Positions 26,920 through 34,907 of a stretch of DNA of 46,170 bases are shown one piece after another. The notes below the pieces were generated by a model, which did no database searches, was not told where the DNA came from, and saw only the letters and a program-made list of their open reading frames with translations. The position numbers were made by a program, and so were the translations under genes. Positions within the stretch are counted from its first letter, which is position 1. Every line of letters begins with the position of its first letter. The stretch comes from CALCMJ01 sp964475415 (GTDB lineage: Bacteria; Bacteroidota; Bacteroidia; Chitinophagales; Saprospiraceae), in assembly GCA_964475415.1 (NCBI GenBank), contig CAYYWZ010000028.1, positions 1 through 46,170 of the forward strand, read 5' to 3'.

Positions 26920-28008
26920 TTGATCCAAAAGATTTATTCTACTTCACTCTTTTTACTAACCGCTATAGGGACAGGTCTACTTATATCTACCTTCTTTATG
27001 AGCAGCGATAAAGGTTGCATTGATTCTACTGAAAACATCCATTTAATTTATTATTATTTGACAGCTACCTTACTGATAGCAATGCCTATGTCAATTATAC
27101 TTAAGAAAGAAATGCTCGCAGTAGCACAGTATGGGCTATATTGCCTTAATCGATATGTAATAGCCTATATACTGTTTGCCTATGCGATTGCACAGATATA
27201 TACCCAACAATTCAACATACAATATTTTGGTATAGATCAGAGGATAGTAGATATGAGTAGCATGGATTTCGTTTTTTCTTTCTTTGCATTTAAGCCAGAA
27301 TATCAAATCATCTTAGGATGGTTACTACTAGGTGCAGCGGCTGCCTTAGCTTTTAGGAAGAGTAATCTCCTAGGTCTTTTCATTCTGCTTCCTATGATGA
27401 TCAATATTGTCTTACTTAACTTTCTTTTTGACATTTGTCTTAAACTTAATGCAAGTATTTTCCTCTTCGTATTGCTCACAATACTAATGCCGTATGCTCC
27501 CTCTTTATATAAACTTACTTTCACTAACAAATTAATTCCATCTAGGAGCCCCGCAATTTTTACTACAGAAAATAAACTCTATCACTCTATCTCATTTATA
27601 AAACTAATTGCCATCGTAGGATATGTTACACTCTTATCAAATGGTTATTTCCAAAATAAAAATAGATGGTTTAATCTAAACTCTCCTATTCTTCAAGGTG
27701 TATGGCAGGTGGATTCTATCCAGACGGCAACAGAAAGTTTTCCAAAGTTTGAGAAATTCTTTTTTGAAAAAGGAAGGCATGGAATTGCAGAAATAGAAAA
27801 TGATTCTGTCACTGGTTTTCAGTATATGATAGATACTTCTTATAATCAAATGGAATTATGGAATTTCTATAATTTCAGAACGCTAGACTTCAAGGGAAAA
27901 TATGAACTACTTTCTGATGACAGCTTATTATATACGGGCACAAATCAAAAAGATTCTCTTAGAATTATACTGAGTAGAATAAGCAAATACGACAAGGTTA
28001 TAGAATAG
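26920..28008 (+). CDS. DoxX-like membrane protein with lipocalin-like tail
   Basis: A 362-residue protein starting at TTG (26920); no ATG is available after the in-frame stop at 26902, and starting at the next methionine would remove the first membrane segment. Residues 1 to about 245 contain roughly eight hydrophobic segments, with a DoxX-like pattern (LNRYVIAYILFAYAIAQIY, ILGWLLLGAAAALAF and LLPMMINIVLLNFLFD). Residues from about 262 form a water-soluble domain starting GVWQVDSIQTA with beta-strand periodicity like the lipocalin-like domains of Bacteroidota. DoxX proteins act in redox or stress-linked membrane processes but the role here is not known. The 3' end overlaps a degenerate gene on the other strand. 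Confidence 0.8.
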   Translation: MIQKIYSTSLFLLTAIGTGLLISTFFMSSDKGCIDSTENIHLIYYYLTATLLIAMPMSIILKKEMLAVAQYGLYCLNRYVIAYILFAYAIAQIYTQQFNIQYFGIDQRIVDMSSMDFVFSFFAFKPEYQIILGWLLLGAAAALAFRKSNLLGLFILLPMMINIVLLNFLFDICLKLNASIFLFVLLTILMPYAPSLYKLTFTNKLIPSRSPAIFTTENKLYHSISFIKLIAIVGYVTLLSNGYFQNKNRWFNLNSPILQGVWQVDSIQTATESFPKFEKFFFEKGRHGIAEIENDSVTGFQYMIDTSYNQMELWNFYNFRTLDFKGKYELLSDDSLLYTGTNQKDSLRIILSRISKYDKVIE

Positions 28009-28191
28009 AAAAAAAATATAATACAGTACAGAAAACAACAATGACCTTTCCCCATCAGGTACAAAGTAAGCAACTGTAGGGCGCTTCAAAAACATTATAG
28101 TGATACCGGTACAGGCAAACACAATTAGAATGATAACCACATCAGATGATGATACTTTCCATTTCTTTTAGAGATTGCTCAGCCAGGACAT
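27928..28191 (-). pseudogene. Broken DUF6787-like small membrane protein gene
   Basis: A minus-strand frame starts with ATG at 28191, one base after the stop of the propeller lipoprotein gene. It reads MSWLSNL and then meets TAA (28168-28170). The same frame continues without interruption as KKWKVSSSDVVIILIVFACTG and KRPTVAYFV, then LLFSVLYYIFFLFYNLVV. This is the layout of DUF6787-type small membrane proteins: a basic KKxWKV start, a first membrane helix with TG, a KP/RP turn and a second helix. The expected C-terminal GQFxFFWxFEK block is missing; the frame instead runs into the 3' end of the DoxX-like gene. One premature stop plus a lost tail suggests a decayed gene, unless translation restarts downstream (GTG at 28138-28140). 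The family match is from memory of the pattern. Confidence 0.5.
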
Positions 28192-28192
28192 A

Positions 28193-29428
28193 TTAATCTA
28201 CCCAATCAGCTATAAAAAGATTAGTATCTCTTGTTCCACCATTATTTCTATTAGAAGAAAAAGCAAGCTTTTTCCCATCAAAAGAAAACATAGGAAAAGA
28301 ATCAAAGGTCTTATCGAAAGTTATCTGCTCTAATCCTGTTCCATCTATATTAATCATAAATAGATTAAATGGAAATCCTCTTTTAGATTTATGGTTGGAA
28401 GAAAAAATAATCTTCTCACCAGAAGGGTGAAAAAATGGAGCCCAGTTAGCGTTACCTAGGTTTGTAATTTGTTTTAATTCTGTACCATCTACATTGCAAA
28501 CATATAATTCCATTGCTGTTGGTTGTACAAGACCTCTGCTAAGTAAGTCTTTATATTCCTTTATTTCTTCGTCTGTCTGCGGTCTACTTGCTCTGAAGAT
28601 AAGTTTCGTTCCATCAGGTGAGAAGAAAGCCCCACCATCATATCCTAATCCAGTTGTCACCTGCTTCTTATTAGATCCATCTATATTCATCGTCCACAAT
28701 TCTAGATCTCCTGATTGCGTAGAAGTATAGACGATAAGATCTCCTTTAGGGGAAACGGTAGCTTCTGCATCATATCCTTCGAAGTCTGTCAGCTGCTGGG
28801 TAATATTCCCTTGTAGATCAGCAACAAATATATCATACGTGTCATATATAGGCCATACATATTTTTCTCCTCTTGGTGGTTCTACTGGACAATCATCACC
28901 TCCTAGATGAGTAGATGCATATAATATAGTTTCATCACCTGGCATGAAATAAGAACAGGTCGTTCTCCCCTTACCCGTACTTACCATAGGAGGAATATTT
29001 TTCTCCATATCCGTCTTCATATCATAAAGATAGATCTGATCACATGATGCATTCCAGTCGTCGTTAGCTGCTTGAAAAATAAGTTTATCATCATCAAAAC
29101 TCCAGTAAGCTTCTGCATTATCGCCACCATTAGTAAGCTGACGAACGTTACGCAAATGTTTTTCTTGCAAGTAATGCTTCATAGGAAATGAAGGTTTACC
29201 AGAAATATCTGGTCTCTTTGCATCCACATCTATACCCTGCTCTCTAGAAGATACTTTAGATTCATCCATTGTATCGCTTACATTCTTCTTTATCTCATCT
29301 TTCTGAGTAACTACCTCTTTGCTTATATTATCTTTGGTTGAGCTATCTTGGGTAAGAGATTTTGATGACTTGTTACAAGCACAAATTGTAAAAACTAAAA
29401 ACAAGGACACCATTATTCTGATCTGCAT
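28193..29428 (-). CDS. TolB/PD40-type beta-propeller lipoprotein
   Basis: A 411-residue lipoprotein: a hydrophobic leader ends in TICACNK, so the second cysteine is probably lipidated. A low-complexity Ser/Lys/Asp-rich linker of about 60 residues follows. From about residue 95 come repeated WD40-like (PD40) blades: NAEAYWSFDDDKLIF, AEATVSPKGDLIVY, GGAFFSPDGTKLIF, NWAPFFHPSGEKIIF and FPMFSFDGKKLAF. Such propellers bind peptides or other periplasmic partners. The gene diverges from the M28 peptidase gene with 75 bp between; a joint function in peptide handling is possible but not shown. Confidence 0.9.
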   Translation of the reverse strand: MQIRIMVSLFLVFTICACNKSSKSLTQDSSTKDNISKEVVTQKDEIKKNVSDTMDESKVSSREQGIDVDAKRPDISGKPSFPMKHYLQEKHLRNVRQLTNGGDNAEAYWSFDDDKLIFQAANDDWNASCDQIYLYDMKTDMEKNIPPMVSTGKGRTTCSYFMPGDETILYASTHLGGDDCPVEPPRGEKYVWPIYDTYDIFVADLQGNITQQLTDFEGYDAEATVSPKGDLIVYTSTQSGDLELWTMNIDGSNKKQVTTGLGYDGGAFFSPDGTKLIFRASRPQTDEEIKEYKDLLSRGLVQPTAMELYVCNVDGTELKQITNLGNANWAPFFHPSGEKIIFSSNHKSKRGFPFNLFMINIDGTGLEQITFDKTFDSFPMFSFDGKKLAFSSNRNNGGTRDTNLFIADWVD

Positions 29429-29473
29429 AATATTATATCTTTAAGTATATATAACTCTTTAACTAAGTTATTT

Positions 29474-29481
29474 TAAATTTG
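29474..29481 (+). promoter_or_regulatory. Putative -7 element for the M28 operon
   Basis: TAAATTTG fits TAnnTTTG exactly and is 22 bp before the start codon at 29504. The -33 TTG is not clear, so confidence is moderate. Confidence 0.45.
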
Positions 29482-29503
29482 CGCTAAAATAAAAAAAGTA
29501 CAG

Positions 29504-30733
29504 ATGAGATTATCCATATTCCTGTTCATTAGTTTACTATTTGCATGTAAGACTTCCAATAAGCTTGTAAATATTACAGAAGTTGGACAAATCAAAACTG
29601 ATGTAGCTTATCTAGCAGATGATAAATTAGAAGGAAGAAGAACTGGTACACGAGGAGAGCAACTAGCTGCAGACTATATAAGCAAGCGATATAAGGAAAT
29701 AGGCTTGCAAGCAATCAATGGATCTTACATCCAAAATTTCAAAACAACACAATCAGATAATCCTCACGATGGGCATGATCATGGCGCTGGTAAAGCAGAA
29801 AGTGGTATGAACGTAATCGGTTTTTGGGACAATGGTGCTAGAAATACCGTAGTCATAGGAGGACATTATGATCATCTCGGTTACGGAGGAACAGGATCTG
29901 GCTCTCTATCCCCTGAAAAAAATCAAATACATAATGGTGCGGATGACAATGCAAGTGGAATAGCTACCTTACTTCAGCTAGCAGAATTACTTAAAAATGT
30001 AAAAAATAATAATTATCTATTTATATCTTTTTCTGGTGAAGAACAAGGACTATTAGGTTCTAACTACTGGGTCAAAAATCCAACGATAGATCTTTCTTCG
30101 ATAAACTATATGATCAACATGGATATGGTAGGAAGGTTGAATAGTGAAAGAACTCTGGCTATTAATGGTACGGGGACCTCGCCTGTCTGGAATGCTGCTA
30201 TAGACAAGGCCAACAGATATAATCTTAAGATTGTAAAATCGGAATCAGGTGTAGGACCATCTGATCATACCTCTTTTTACTATCAAAATATTCCAGCCAT
30301 TCAGTTTTTTACAGGAGCGCATAAGGATTATCACAAACCTACAGATGATATAGAACTTGTAAATTATGATGGTATAAAGGATATAACCTTATACATCCAC
30401 GACCTTATTGTAGAACTAGATAATAAGTCCAAACTAGAATTTACAAAAACTGTCAATGAGTCAGAAATGAAGACAGATTTTAAAGTAACGCTAGGTGTGA
30501 TGCCAGATTACTTATACAATGAGGGCGGTATGAGAATAGATGGTGTCAATGAAAATCGTCCTGCTTACAATGCAGATATGAAAGCCGGTGATATTGTTAT
30601 CCAAGTAGGTCATGTAGAAGTTACAGATATGATGAGCTATATGAAAGCGCTTGGCGCTTTCGAAAAAGGACAGACGGTAGATGTTACTATACTGAGAGAA
30701 GGTGAAAAAATAACCAAACAGGTTACATTCTAA
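29504..30733 (+). CDS. M28 family zinc aminopeptidase with PDZ domain
   Basis: A 409-residue lipoprotein (leader ending LLFAC). The peptidase domain covers about residues 25-305 with the two-zinc ligand set: His121 in GGHYDHLG, Asp in NGADDNASG (about 147), the catalytic Glu-Glu in SFSGEEQGLLGS, Asp in NMDMVGRL and His in GAHKDYHKPTDD. A His/Asp-rich insertion (HDGHDHG) near residue 85 may bind metal. Residues about 320-409 are a PDZ domain (NRPAYNADMKAGDIVIQVG), which probably docks substrates or partners. It would cleave N-terminal residues of peptides at the cell envelope. It starts a three-gene operon, with 6 nt to the ankyrin gene. Confidence 0.95.
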   Translation: MRLSIFLFISLLFACKTSNKLVNITEVGQIKTDVAYLADDKLEGRRTGTRGEQLAADYISKRYKEIGLQAINGSYIQNFKTTQSDNPHDGHDHGAGKAESGMNVIGFWDNGARNTVVIGGHYDHLGYGGTGSGSLSPEKNQIHNGADDNASGIATLLQLAELLKNVKNNNYLFISFSGEEQGLLGSNYWVKNPTIDLSSINYMINMDMVGRLNSERTLAINGTGTSPVWNAAIDKANRYNLKIVKSESGVGPSDHTSFYYQNIPAIQFFTGAHKDYHKPTDDIELVNYDGIKDITLYIHDLIVELDNKSKLEFTKTVNESEMKTDFKVTLGVMPDYLYNEGGMRIDGVNENRPAYNADMKAGDIVIQVGHVEVTDMMSYMKALGAFEKGQTVDVTILREGEKITKQVTF

Positions 30734-30739
30734 CAAACT

Positions 30740-31423
30740 GTGACAAGACAATCTTACATATCTAAAGATGTACAGGCAGTAAAAAATATCCTGCCCAAAA
30801 TTGCGGTCAATTATATAGAAATGGACACAGTCCAGTCTATCTACGAATATATTCTATCGCAGTTACAAATTGTTTCTTCAGCCTCTAGTTTTGGTCTAGA
30901 AGTATTATTTAGAAATCATTTTCCATCATACACTACCCTATCTACAATAGAAAAATCTCATCACAAAAAAGAAATAAAATCTCTACAGCTAGTAACAGCT
31001 AGATCATTAGGCTTTAAGGATACTTCACACTATAAAAAGACAGCGGATAAAGTTATCGACAAAAATCTAGATAAAGCTATCCACTTTCTTCTATCTGGTA
31101 ATATAGGTAACTTAAAAAAAATTATAACACAGTTACCACATATTCTAAGCTTACAATCTCGACTAGGTCATCATGCCTCTCTGATCCATTATATCGGAAG
31201 CAACGGAATAGAAATATGGAAACAAAAAATTCCAGCTAATATAGATCAGATACTTTCTATGCTACTCCAACTCGGAGCAGACCCAAATTATAATAACAAC
31301 ATCTATGGAGGCTCAGATCTCATGAGCCTAATAAAAACCAGTGCCCATTTAAAGGATTTTAATAAGACCAAATATCTTATTGATATCTTAGAGGCTCATA
31401 TTAACACAAATCAAACTGTATGA
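30740..31423 (+). CDS. Ankyrin-repeat protein, cytoplasmic
   Basis: A 227-residue protein starting with GTG at 30740, 6 nt after the peptidase stop. It has no leader peptide. The N-terminal half is a helical region of unknown type; the segment ARSLGFKDTSHYKKTADKV is a short motif seen in similar bacterial proteins. The C-terminal half contains ankyrin-like helices: AIHFLLSGNIGNLKKIITQLP, then HHASLIHYIGSNGIE and ILSMLLQLGADPNYNNNIYGG, with the typical LLxLGADPN loop. Ankyrin repeats bind proteins, so a regulatory partner is likely. The stop overlaps the start of the next gene by 4 nt (ATGA). The product is cytoplasmic although both neighbours are lipoproteins. Confidence 0.78.
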   Translation: MTRQSYISKDVQAVKNILPKIAVNYIEMDTVQSIYEYILSQLQIVSSASSFGLEVLFRNHFPSYTTLSTIEKSHHKKEIKSLQLVTARSLGFKDTSHYKKTADKVIDKNLDKAIHFLLSGNIGNLKKIITQLPHILSLQSRLGHHASLIHYIGSNGIEIWKQKIPANIDQILSMLLQLGADPNYNNNIYGGSDLMSLIKTSAHLKDFNKTKYLIDILEAHINTNQTV

Positions 31424-32058
31424 AATTATATCACCTCATAGCAATAATTATTTTCCTGGCATCTTGTTCTAGAAATAAAGTAATTCCAAGTAAGACCTAT
31501 AAGAATAATTTTGAAGAAGTAAGTGATTTTATTTCAGGACATTTTTCAAATAAGTCCCAATCCAAAACGGATACTTTATTTAAAAATATGGAGTTGCATA
31601 TAGTACCTATTTACATGAATACAGACTCTGTAAGATGGTACTACGCAGAGAGGTGCCTAGCTGATAGTCCGAAAAAACCTTTAGAGCAAATTATATACAA
31701 ACTAGAAGTAGCATCAAATGGGATCAAACTTAATTTCTATGATCTTCCCAATAAGAAATCCTACGTCCAAGCTTGGAAAAATCCTTCTATGCTCAATAAT
31801 AACCTCTCTAGTTCTCTGAGAAAAAAACAGGGCTGCGCCATCTTTTTCAATAAAAAAACTAAGGGTGTTTTTACGGCTAATACCTATGGTAAAAATTGTA
31901 GAAATCTATTTATGGGTTCTCTCTATGCAACCACCAGGATACTGATAGACAAAGACGGCATGCAACTCTGGGAACGAGGTTATGATGAAAAGGATAAGCT
32001 TATCTGGGGTCCTAAGCGGAAAGGAATTATGTTTGAAAAAATAAAAAACGATGAGTAG
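31420..32058 (+). CDS. CpcT/CpeT-like lipoprotein
   Basis: A 212-residue lipoprotein, leader IIIFLASCSRN with a lipobox cysteine. The mature part has the layout of the CpcT/CpeT chromophore lyase fold: RWYYAERCLADSPKKPLEQIIYKL, a YVQAWKNP segment, GCAIFFNKK, NTYGKNCRNLFMGSLYATTRILI and a closing DGMQLWERGYDEKDKLIWGPKRKG. In cyanobacteria such proteins attach bilins to phycobiliproteins. This organism shows no phycobiliproteins, so a different hydrophobic or tetrapyrrole ligand is more likely (inference). It overlaps the ankyrin gene by 4 nt and converges on priA with 20 bp between stops. Confidence 0.75.
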   Translation: MKLYHLIAIIIFLASCSRNKVIPSKTYKNNFEEVSDFISGHFSNKSQSKTDTLFKNMELHIVPIYMNTDSVRWYYAERCLADSPKKPLEQIIYKLEVASNGIKLNFYDLPNKKSYVQAWKNPSMLNNNLSSSLRKKQGCAIFFNKKTKGVFTANTYGKNCRNLFMGSLYATTRILIDKDGMQLWERGYDEKDKLIWGPKRKGIMFEKIKNDE

Positions 32059-32078
32059 CTAGATAGAATCTTCTGAAA

Positions 32079-34529
32079 CTAGAATGGGTCTACGTCTATG
32101 TTGATTCGTAATGACTTGTAGCCATCAGATTGTTTTAAGGTAGATTTCGCATCGAGGATAATTGCCTTTATTTCACTTAGTTTCTGATTATTCTTTTCTG
32201 CTTTTATTGTAATATCTCTTAGGTAAAAAGCTCTTACTCTGCTTATACCAGGCTCAGTAGGACCTAATACTCTTTTTCCAAGTTTCTCTTCTAACATATC
32301 TGCTAGAATCTGAGCACCAGAATGTACAGTCTTCGGGTTCTTATGTTTGACATGTATGTATATCAACTTAAAGAAAGGAGGGTAAATAAATTTCTTCCGC
32401 TCTGATATTTCTCTCCTTACAAATCTATCAAAATCGTTATTTATAGTATCCAGTATAATAGGATGCCTCGGGTCAAATGTTTGTATAATTACCTTACCTT
32501 GTTTATTCTTTCTTCCTGCTCTTCCACTCACCTGGGTAAACAGTTGAAACGCTCTTTCATGAGCTCTAAAATCTGGAAAATTAATAATCTTATCTGCATT
32601 GAGAACACCTACTAAGGAGATATTATCAAAATCTAATCCCTTAGTAACCATCTGTGTACCTACTAGAATATCTATTTCTCCATCAGCAAACTGGCTTATG
32701 ATTCTCTGAAAATCTGTCTTAGTTTTTGTCGTATCATAATCCATTCTTTTAATCTTAGCTTCGGGTAATAAAAGTTTAAGTTCATCCTCTATTTTCTCAG
32801 TACCGAATCCTAGTTTACTTATATCCTTAGAACCGCACCTAGGACATTCTTCTGGCAGTTTAGCTTTTTTACCACAATAGTGACACCTTAGTTGATTGAA
32901 GTATTTGTGTACAGTAAGTTTTACATCACAATTAGTACATTCTGCGTGCCAGTTACACACTTCACACTTCATCGTAGGAGCATAGCCTCTCCTGTTCTGG
33001 AAAATAAGAATCTGTTCTCCTTTGGACAGTGCCTCCATCATAGCTTCTAGTAGCGTAACACTAAACACTGATTTCATTAACTTTTTATGGTAAGCAATTT
33101 TGAGATCTATAATTTGTGTTTCAGGTAAGGCTACATTTCCAAACCGCTTATTCATTTTTACAAGATCATATTTCCCTAGATGTACATTATGATAGGTCTC
33201 TACTGAAGGTGTCGCTGTACCCAAAACTACTTTTGCTCCAGAGAGAGAACTGAGTACAATAGCTGCATCTCTAGCATTGTATCTTGGAGCAGGATCTACT
33301 TGTTTAAACGAGGTGTCATGTTCCTCATCTACAATTATAAGACCTAGGTTTTTGAAGGGCAAAAACAAACTAGATCTAGCACCCAAAAGTACAGGTATGG
33401 AACCATGCGCTTTCTTCCATATTTCTACGCGCTCGTGATTATTAAGTCTACTATGATAGACAGCTACCTTATCGCCAAATACAGCTTGCAGCCTCTCTAT
33501 TATCTGTGTCGTAAGACCTATCTCAGGTAGTAGATACAATACTTGCTTTTTCTTGCGTATCATATCTTGTATCAATTTCATATAGATCCAAGTCTTTCCA
33601 CTACCGGTAACACCGTGCAGTAATAGCTGATGTTTAGTCTTAAAAGAATTTACAATTTCCTCATAAGCACGTTGTTGTTCTTCAGAGAATTCTGGCATTC
33701 CCTCTAACTTCTCCGTATACTTTTTGATCCTAGATCCTTCTCTTTTTACAATCTGAAAAATTCCTTTCTCTACTAACTTTTTTATATCCGTACTATTTAC
33801 ATCAGCAGATTCGTATAATAGTTTTTTTGGTATTTCATCTCTTAGTTCTTTACACAAAGCAGAGAAAGCTAAAATAGCTCGCGTCTGTTTCTCCGACCTA
33901 GTTGTAAGTTCAAGAGCCGCTGTTAGTCCTTTTTCAAAATACTTTTCCTCTAACTTTATAAAGTCATCTAACTTAGGCTTAAATCCTCTTTTCAATTCTT
34001 CCTTGATCATCAGAATGTTTTTATCCATCAGCGATCTTATAATGGGATAAACAGTCTTTTTCTGTAAAATTTCTTGAACAAGGTAAAGAGGAATTTCCTC
34101 TTGAATACTTAGCGCTTCAGCAACAAGATATTCGTCATCTGTAAGATCGTGCATATACTCCATCCCGTGCTGAGACAGTATTATCTTCGTCTCACTTGAT
34201 AATTTTAATCCTGAAGGGAGTGCTACATTCATCACTTCTCCCAAAGTGCAACAATAGTAATTAGCTATCCATTTCCAGAATCGATATTGATCAGGTGTTA
34301 TAATAGCACTTTTATCCAGAAGGGAAATAATGTCTTTAGTCTTGTATCCGACTGGGGCATTTTCATGTATCTCGACAATTATACCTGAATACAACTTATT
34401 CTTAATGCTAACCTCGACTCTTATCCCGAATATAACTTGCTGTTCTAGATCCTTAGGAATAGAATAATCATATACTCTAGGAATAGCTAGAGGTATAAGT
34501 ACGCTCGCATATTTTTTATTTTCTTCCAA
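32079..34529 (-). CDS. priA: Primosomal protein N' (replication restart helicase)
   Basis: An 816-residue superfamily 2 helicase from TTG at 34529. The frame extends upstream to another TTG at 34571, but the protein from 34529 starts MEENKKYASVLIPLAIPRVY, which matches the usual PriA N-terminal DNA-binding domain; no ATG is present in the 5' part. Helicase motifs: Walker A GVTGSGKTWIY, Walker B IIVDEEHD, and QMVTKGLDFDNISLVGVL. The zinc-binding insert has eight cysteines (CEVCNWHAECTNC, then CHYCGKKAKLPEECPRC). PriA reloads the replisome at stalled forks. It diverges from the small-RNA/TPR region. Confidence 0.95.
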   Translation of the reverse strand: MEENKKYASVLIPLAIPRVYDYSIPKDLEQQVIFGIRVEVSIKNKLYSGIIVEIHENAPVGYKTKDIISLLDKSAIITPDQYRFWKWIANYYCCTLGEVMNVALPSGLKLSSETKIILSQHGMEYMHDLTDDEYLVAEALSIQEEIPLYLVQEILQKKTVYPIIRSLMDKNILMIKEELKRGFKPKLDDFIKLEEKYFEKGLTAALELTTRSEKQTRAILAFSALCKELRDEIPKKLLYESADVNSTDIKKLVEKGIFQIVKREGSRIKKYTEKLEGMPEFSEEQQRAYEEIVNSFKTKHQLLLHGVTGSGKTWIYMKLIQDMIRKKKQVLYLLPEIGLTTQIIERLQAVFGDKVAVYHSRLNNHERVEIWKKAHGSIPVLLGARSSLFLPFKNLGLIIVDEEHDTSFKQVDPAPRYNARDAAIVLSSLSGAKVVLGTATPSVETYHNVHLGKYDLVKMNKRFGNVALPETQIIDLKIAYHKKLMKSVFSVTLLEAMMEALSKGEQILIFQNRRGYAPTMKCEVCNWHAECTNCDVKLTVHKYFNQLRCHYCGKKAKLPEECPRCGSKDISKLGFGTEKIEDELKLLLPEAKIKRMDYDTTKTKTDFQRIISQFADGEIDILVGTQMVTKGLDFDNISLVGVLNADKIINFPDFRAHERAFQLFTQVSGRAGRKNKQGKVIIQTFDPRHPIILDTINNDFDRFVRREISERKKFIYPPFFKLIYIHVKHKNPKTVHSGAQILADMLEEKLGKRVLGPTEPGISRVRAFYLRDITIKAEKNNQKLSEIKAIILDAKSTLKQSDGYKSLRINIDVDPF

Positions 34530-34648
34530 TCTGGATACCTTCTGAGGACAATTATAATGCTTATTATACAATTATTTTAAACAACAATTTCACATGCTTA
34601 AGGTACTTATTTTAATTTCTTGATTTTTGAATATATCAGTATAAACTT

Positions 34649-34678
34649 TTGTTACGTTCATAAAAAAACATATATTTG
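34649..34678 (+). promoter_or_regulatory. Consensus Bacteroidota promoter of a small RNA
   Basis: TTG at 34649-34651 (within TTTTG) and TATATTTG at 34671-34678 are separated by exactly 19 bp. Both elements match the Bacteroidota sigma-ABfr consensus TTG-N19-TAnnTTTG, the best match I found in the window. Transcription should start about 34683-34686, with no coding sequence downstream before the terminator at 34808. Confidence 0.8.
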
Positions 34679-34683
34679 TGGCG

Positions 34684-34839
34684 TTCGAGATAGTCATCAT
34701 AGTTCTTACCACCAGGAAATAAACACCCTTAAAGAACTATTTGTTGATCGAATATATTTTGAATATGAAACACCCTTAAGTTTCAAAAATCGTATTTTAA
34801 GCAGATCAGCGGTTAGATTTATTTTTAACCGCTTTTTTT
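34684..34839 (+). ncRNA. Candidate small RNA with twin identical loops
   Basis: A predicted transcript of about 155 nt, bounded by a consensus promoter and an intrinsic terminator, with no plausible protein. Hairpin 1: ATAGTTCTT (34699-34707) pairs perfectly with AAGAACTAT (34732-34740), and TTCGA (34684-34688) with TCGAA (34748-34752) closes an outer stem around an internal bulge. Hairpin 2: GAAAC (34767-34771) pairs with GTTTC (34780-34784). The loop side of each carries the same 12-mer, AAACACCCTTAA (34721-34732 and 34768-34779), mostly unpaired. A repeated C-rich loop is typical of antisense-type regulators. A 6S-like RNA is an alternative, but I see no pairing of the 5' and 3' ends. I do not recognise a family. 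Confidence 0.65.
34808..34839 (+). terminator. Intrinsic terminator of the small RNA
   Basis: AGCGGTTA (34808-34815) and TAACCGCT (34826-34833) form a perfect 8-bp stem with a 10-nt loop, followed by seven T (34833-34839). It ends transcription well before the TPR gene start at 34908. Confidence 0.88.
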
Positions 34840-34846
34840 ATTATCC

Positions 34847-34875
34847 TTGCGATATCCTACATTAGCCGTATTTTG
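34847..34875 (+). promoter_or_regulatory. Putative promoter of the GT-C/TPR gene
   Basis: TTG at 34847-34849, 19 bp, then TATTTTG at 34869-34875, one base short of the TAnnTTTG form. It lies directly after the small-RNA terminator and 33 bp before the TTG start at 34908, so the membrane protein gene is probably transcribed separately from the RNA. Confidence 0.5.
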
Positions 34876-34907
34876 CAATTACAACTCTTAAATACCGCTA
34901 TATACCA

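Noticed and set aside
34684..34839. Naming the small RNA as 6S RNA
   Set aside because: Size and promoter-terminator layout fit, but I find no long pairing between the 5' and 3' ends, and the duplicated loop is not a 6S feature known to me. Left unnamed.
34620..34865. 81-residue plus-strand frame between priA and the TPR gene
   Set aside because: It has no ATG, shows no family features, and is crossed by the promoter, hairpins and terminator of the candidate small RNA, which explain the region better.
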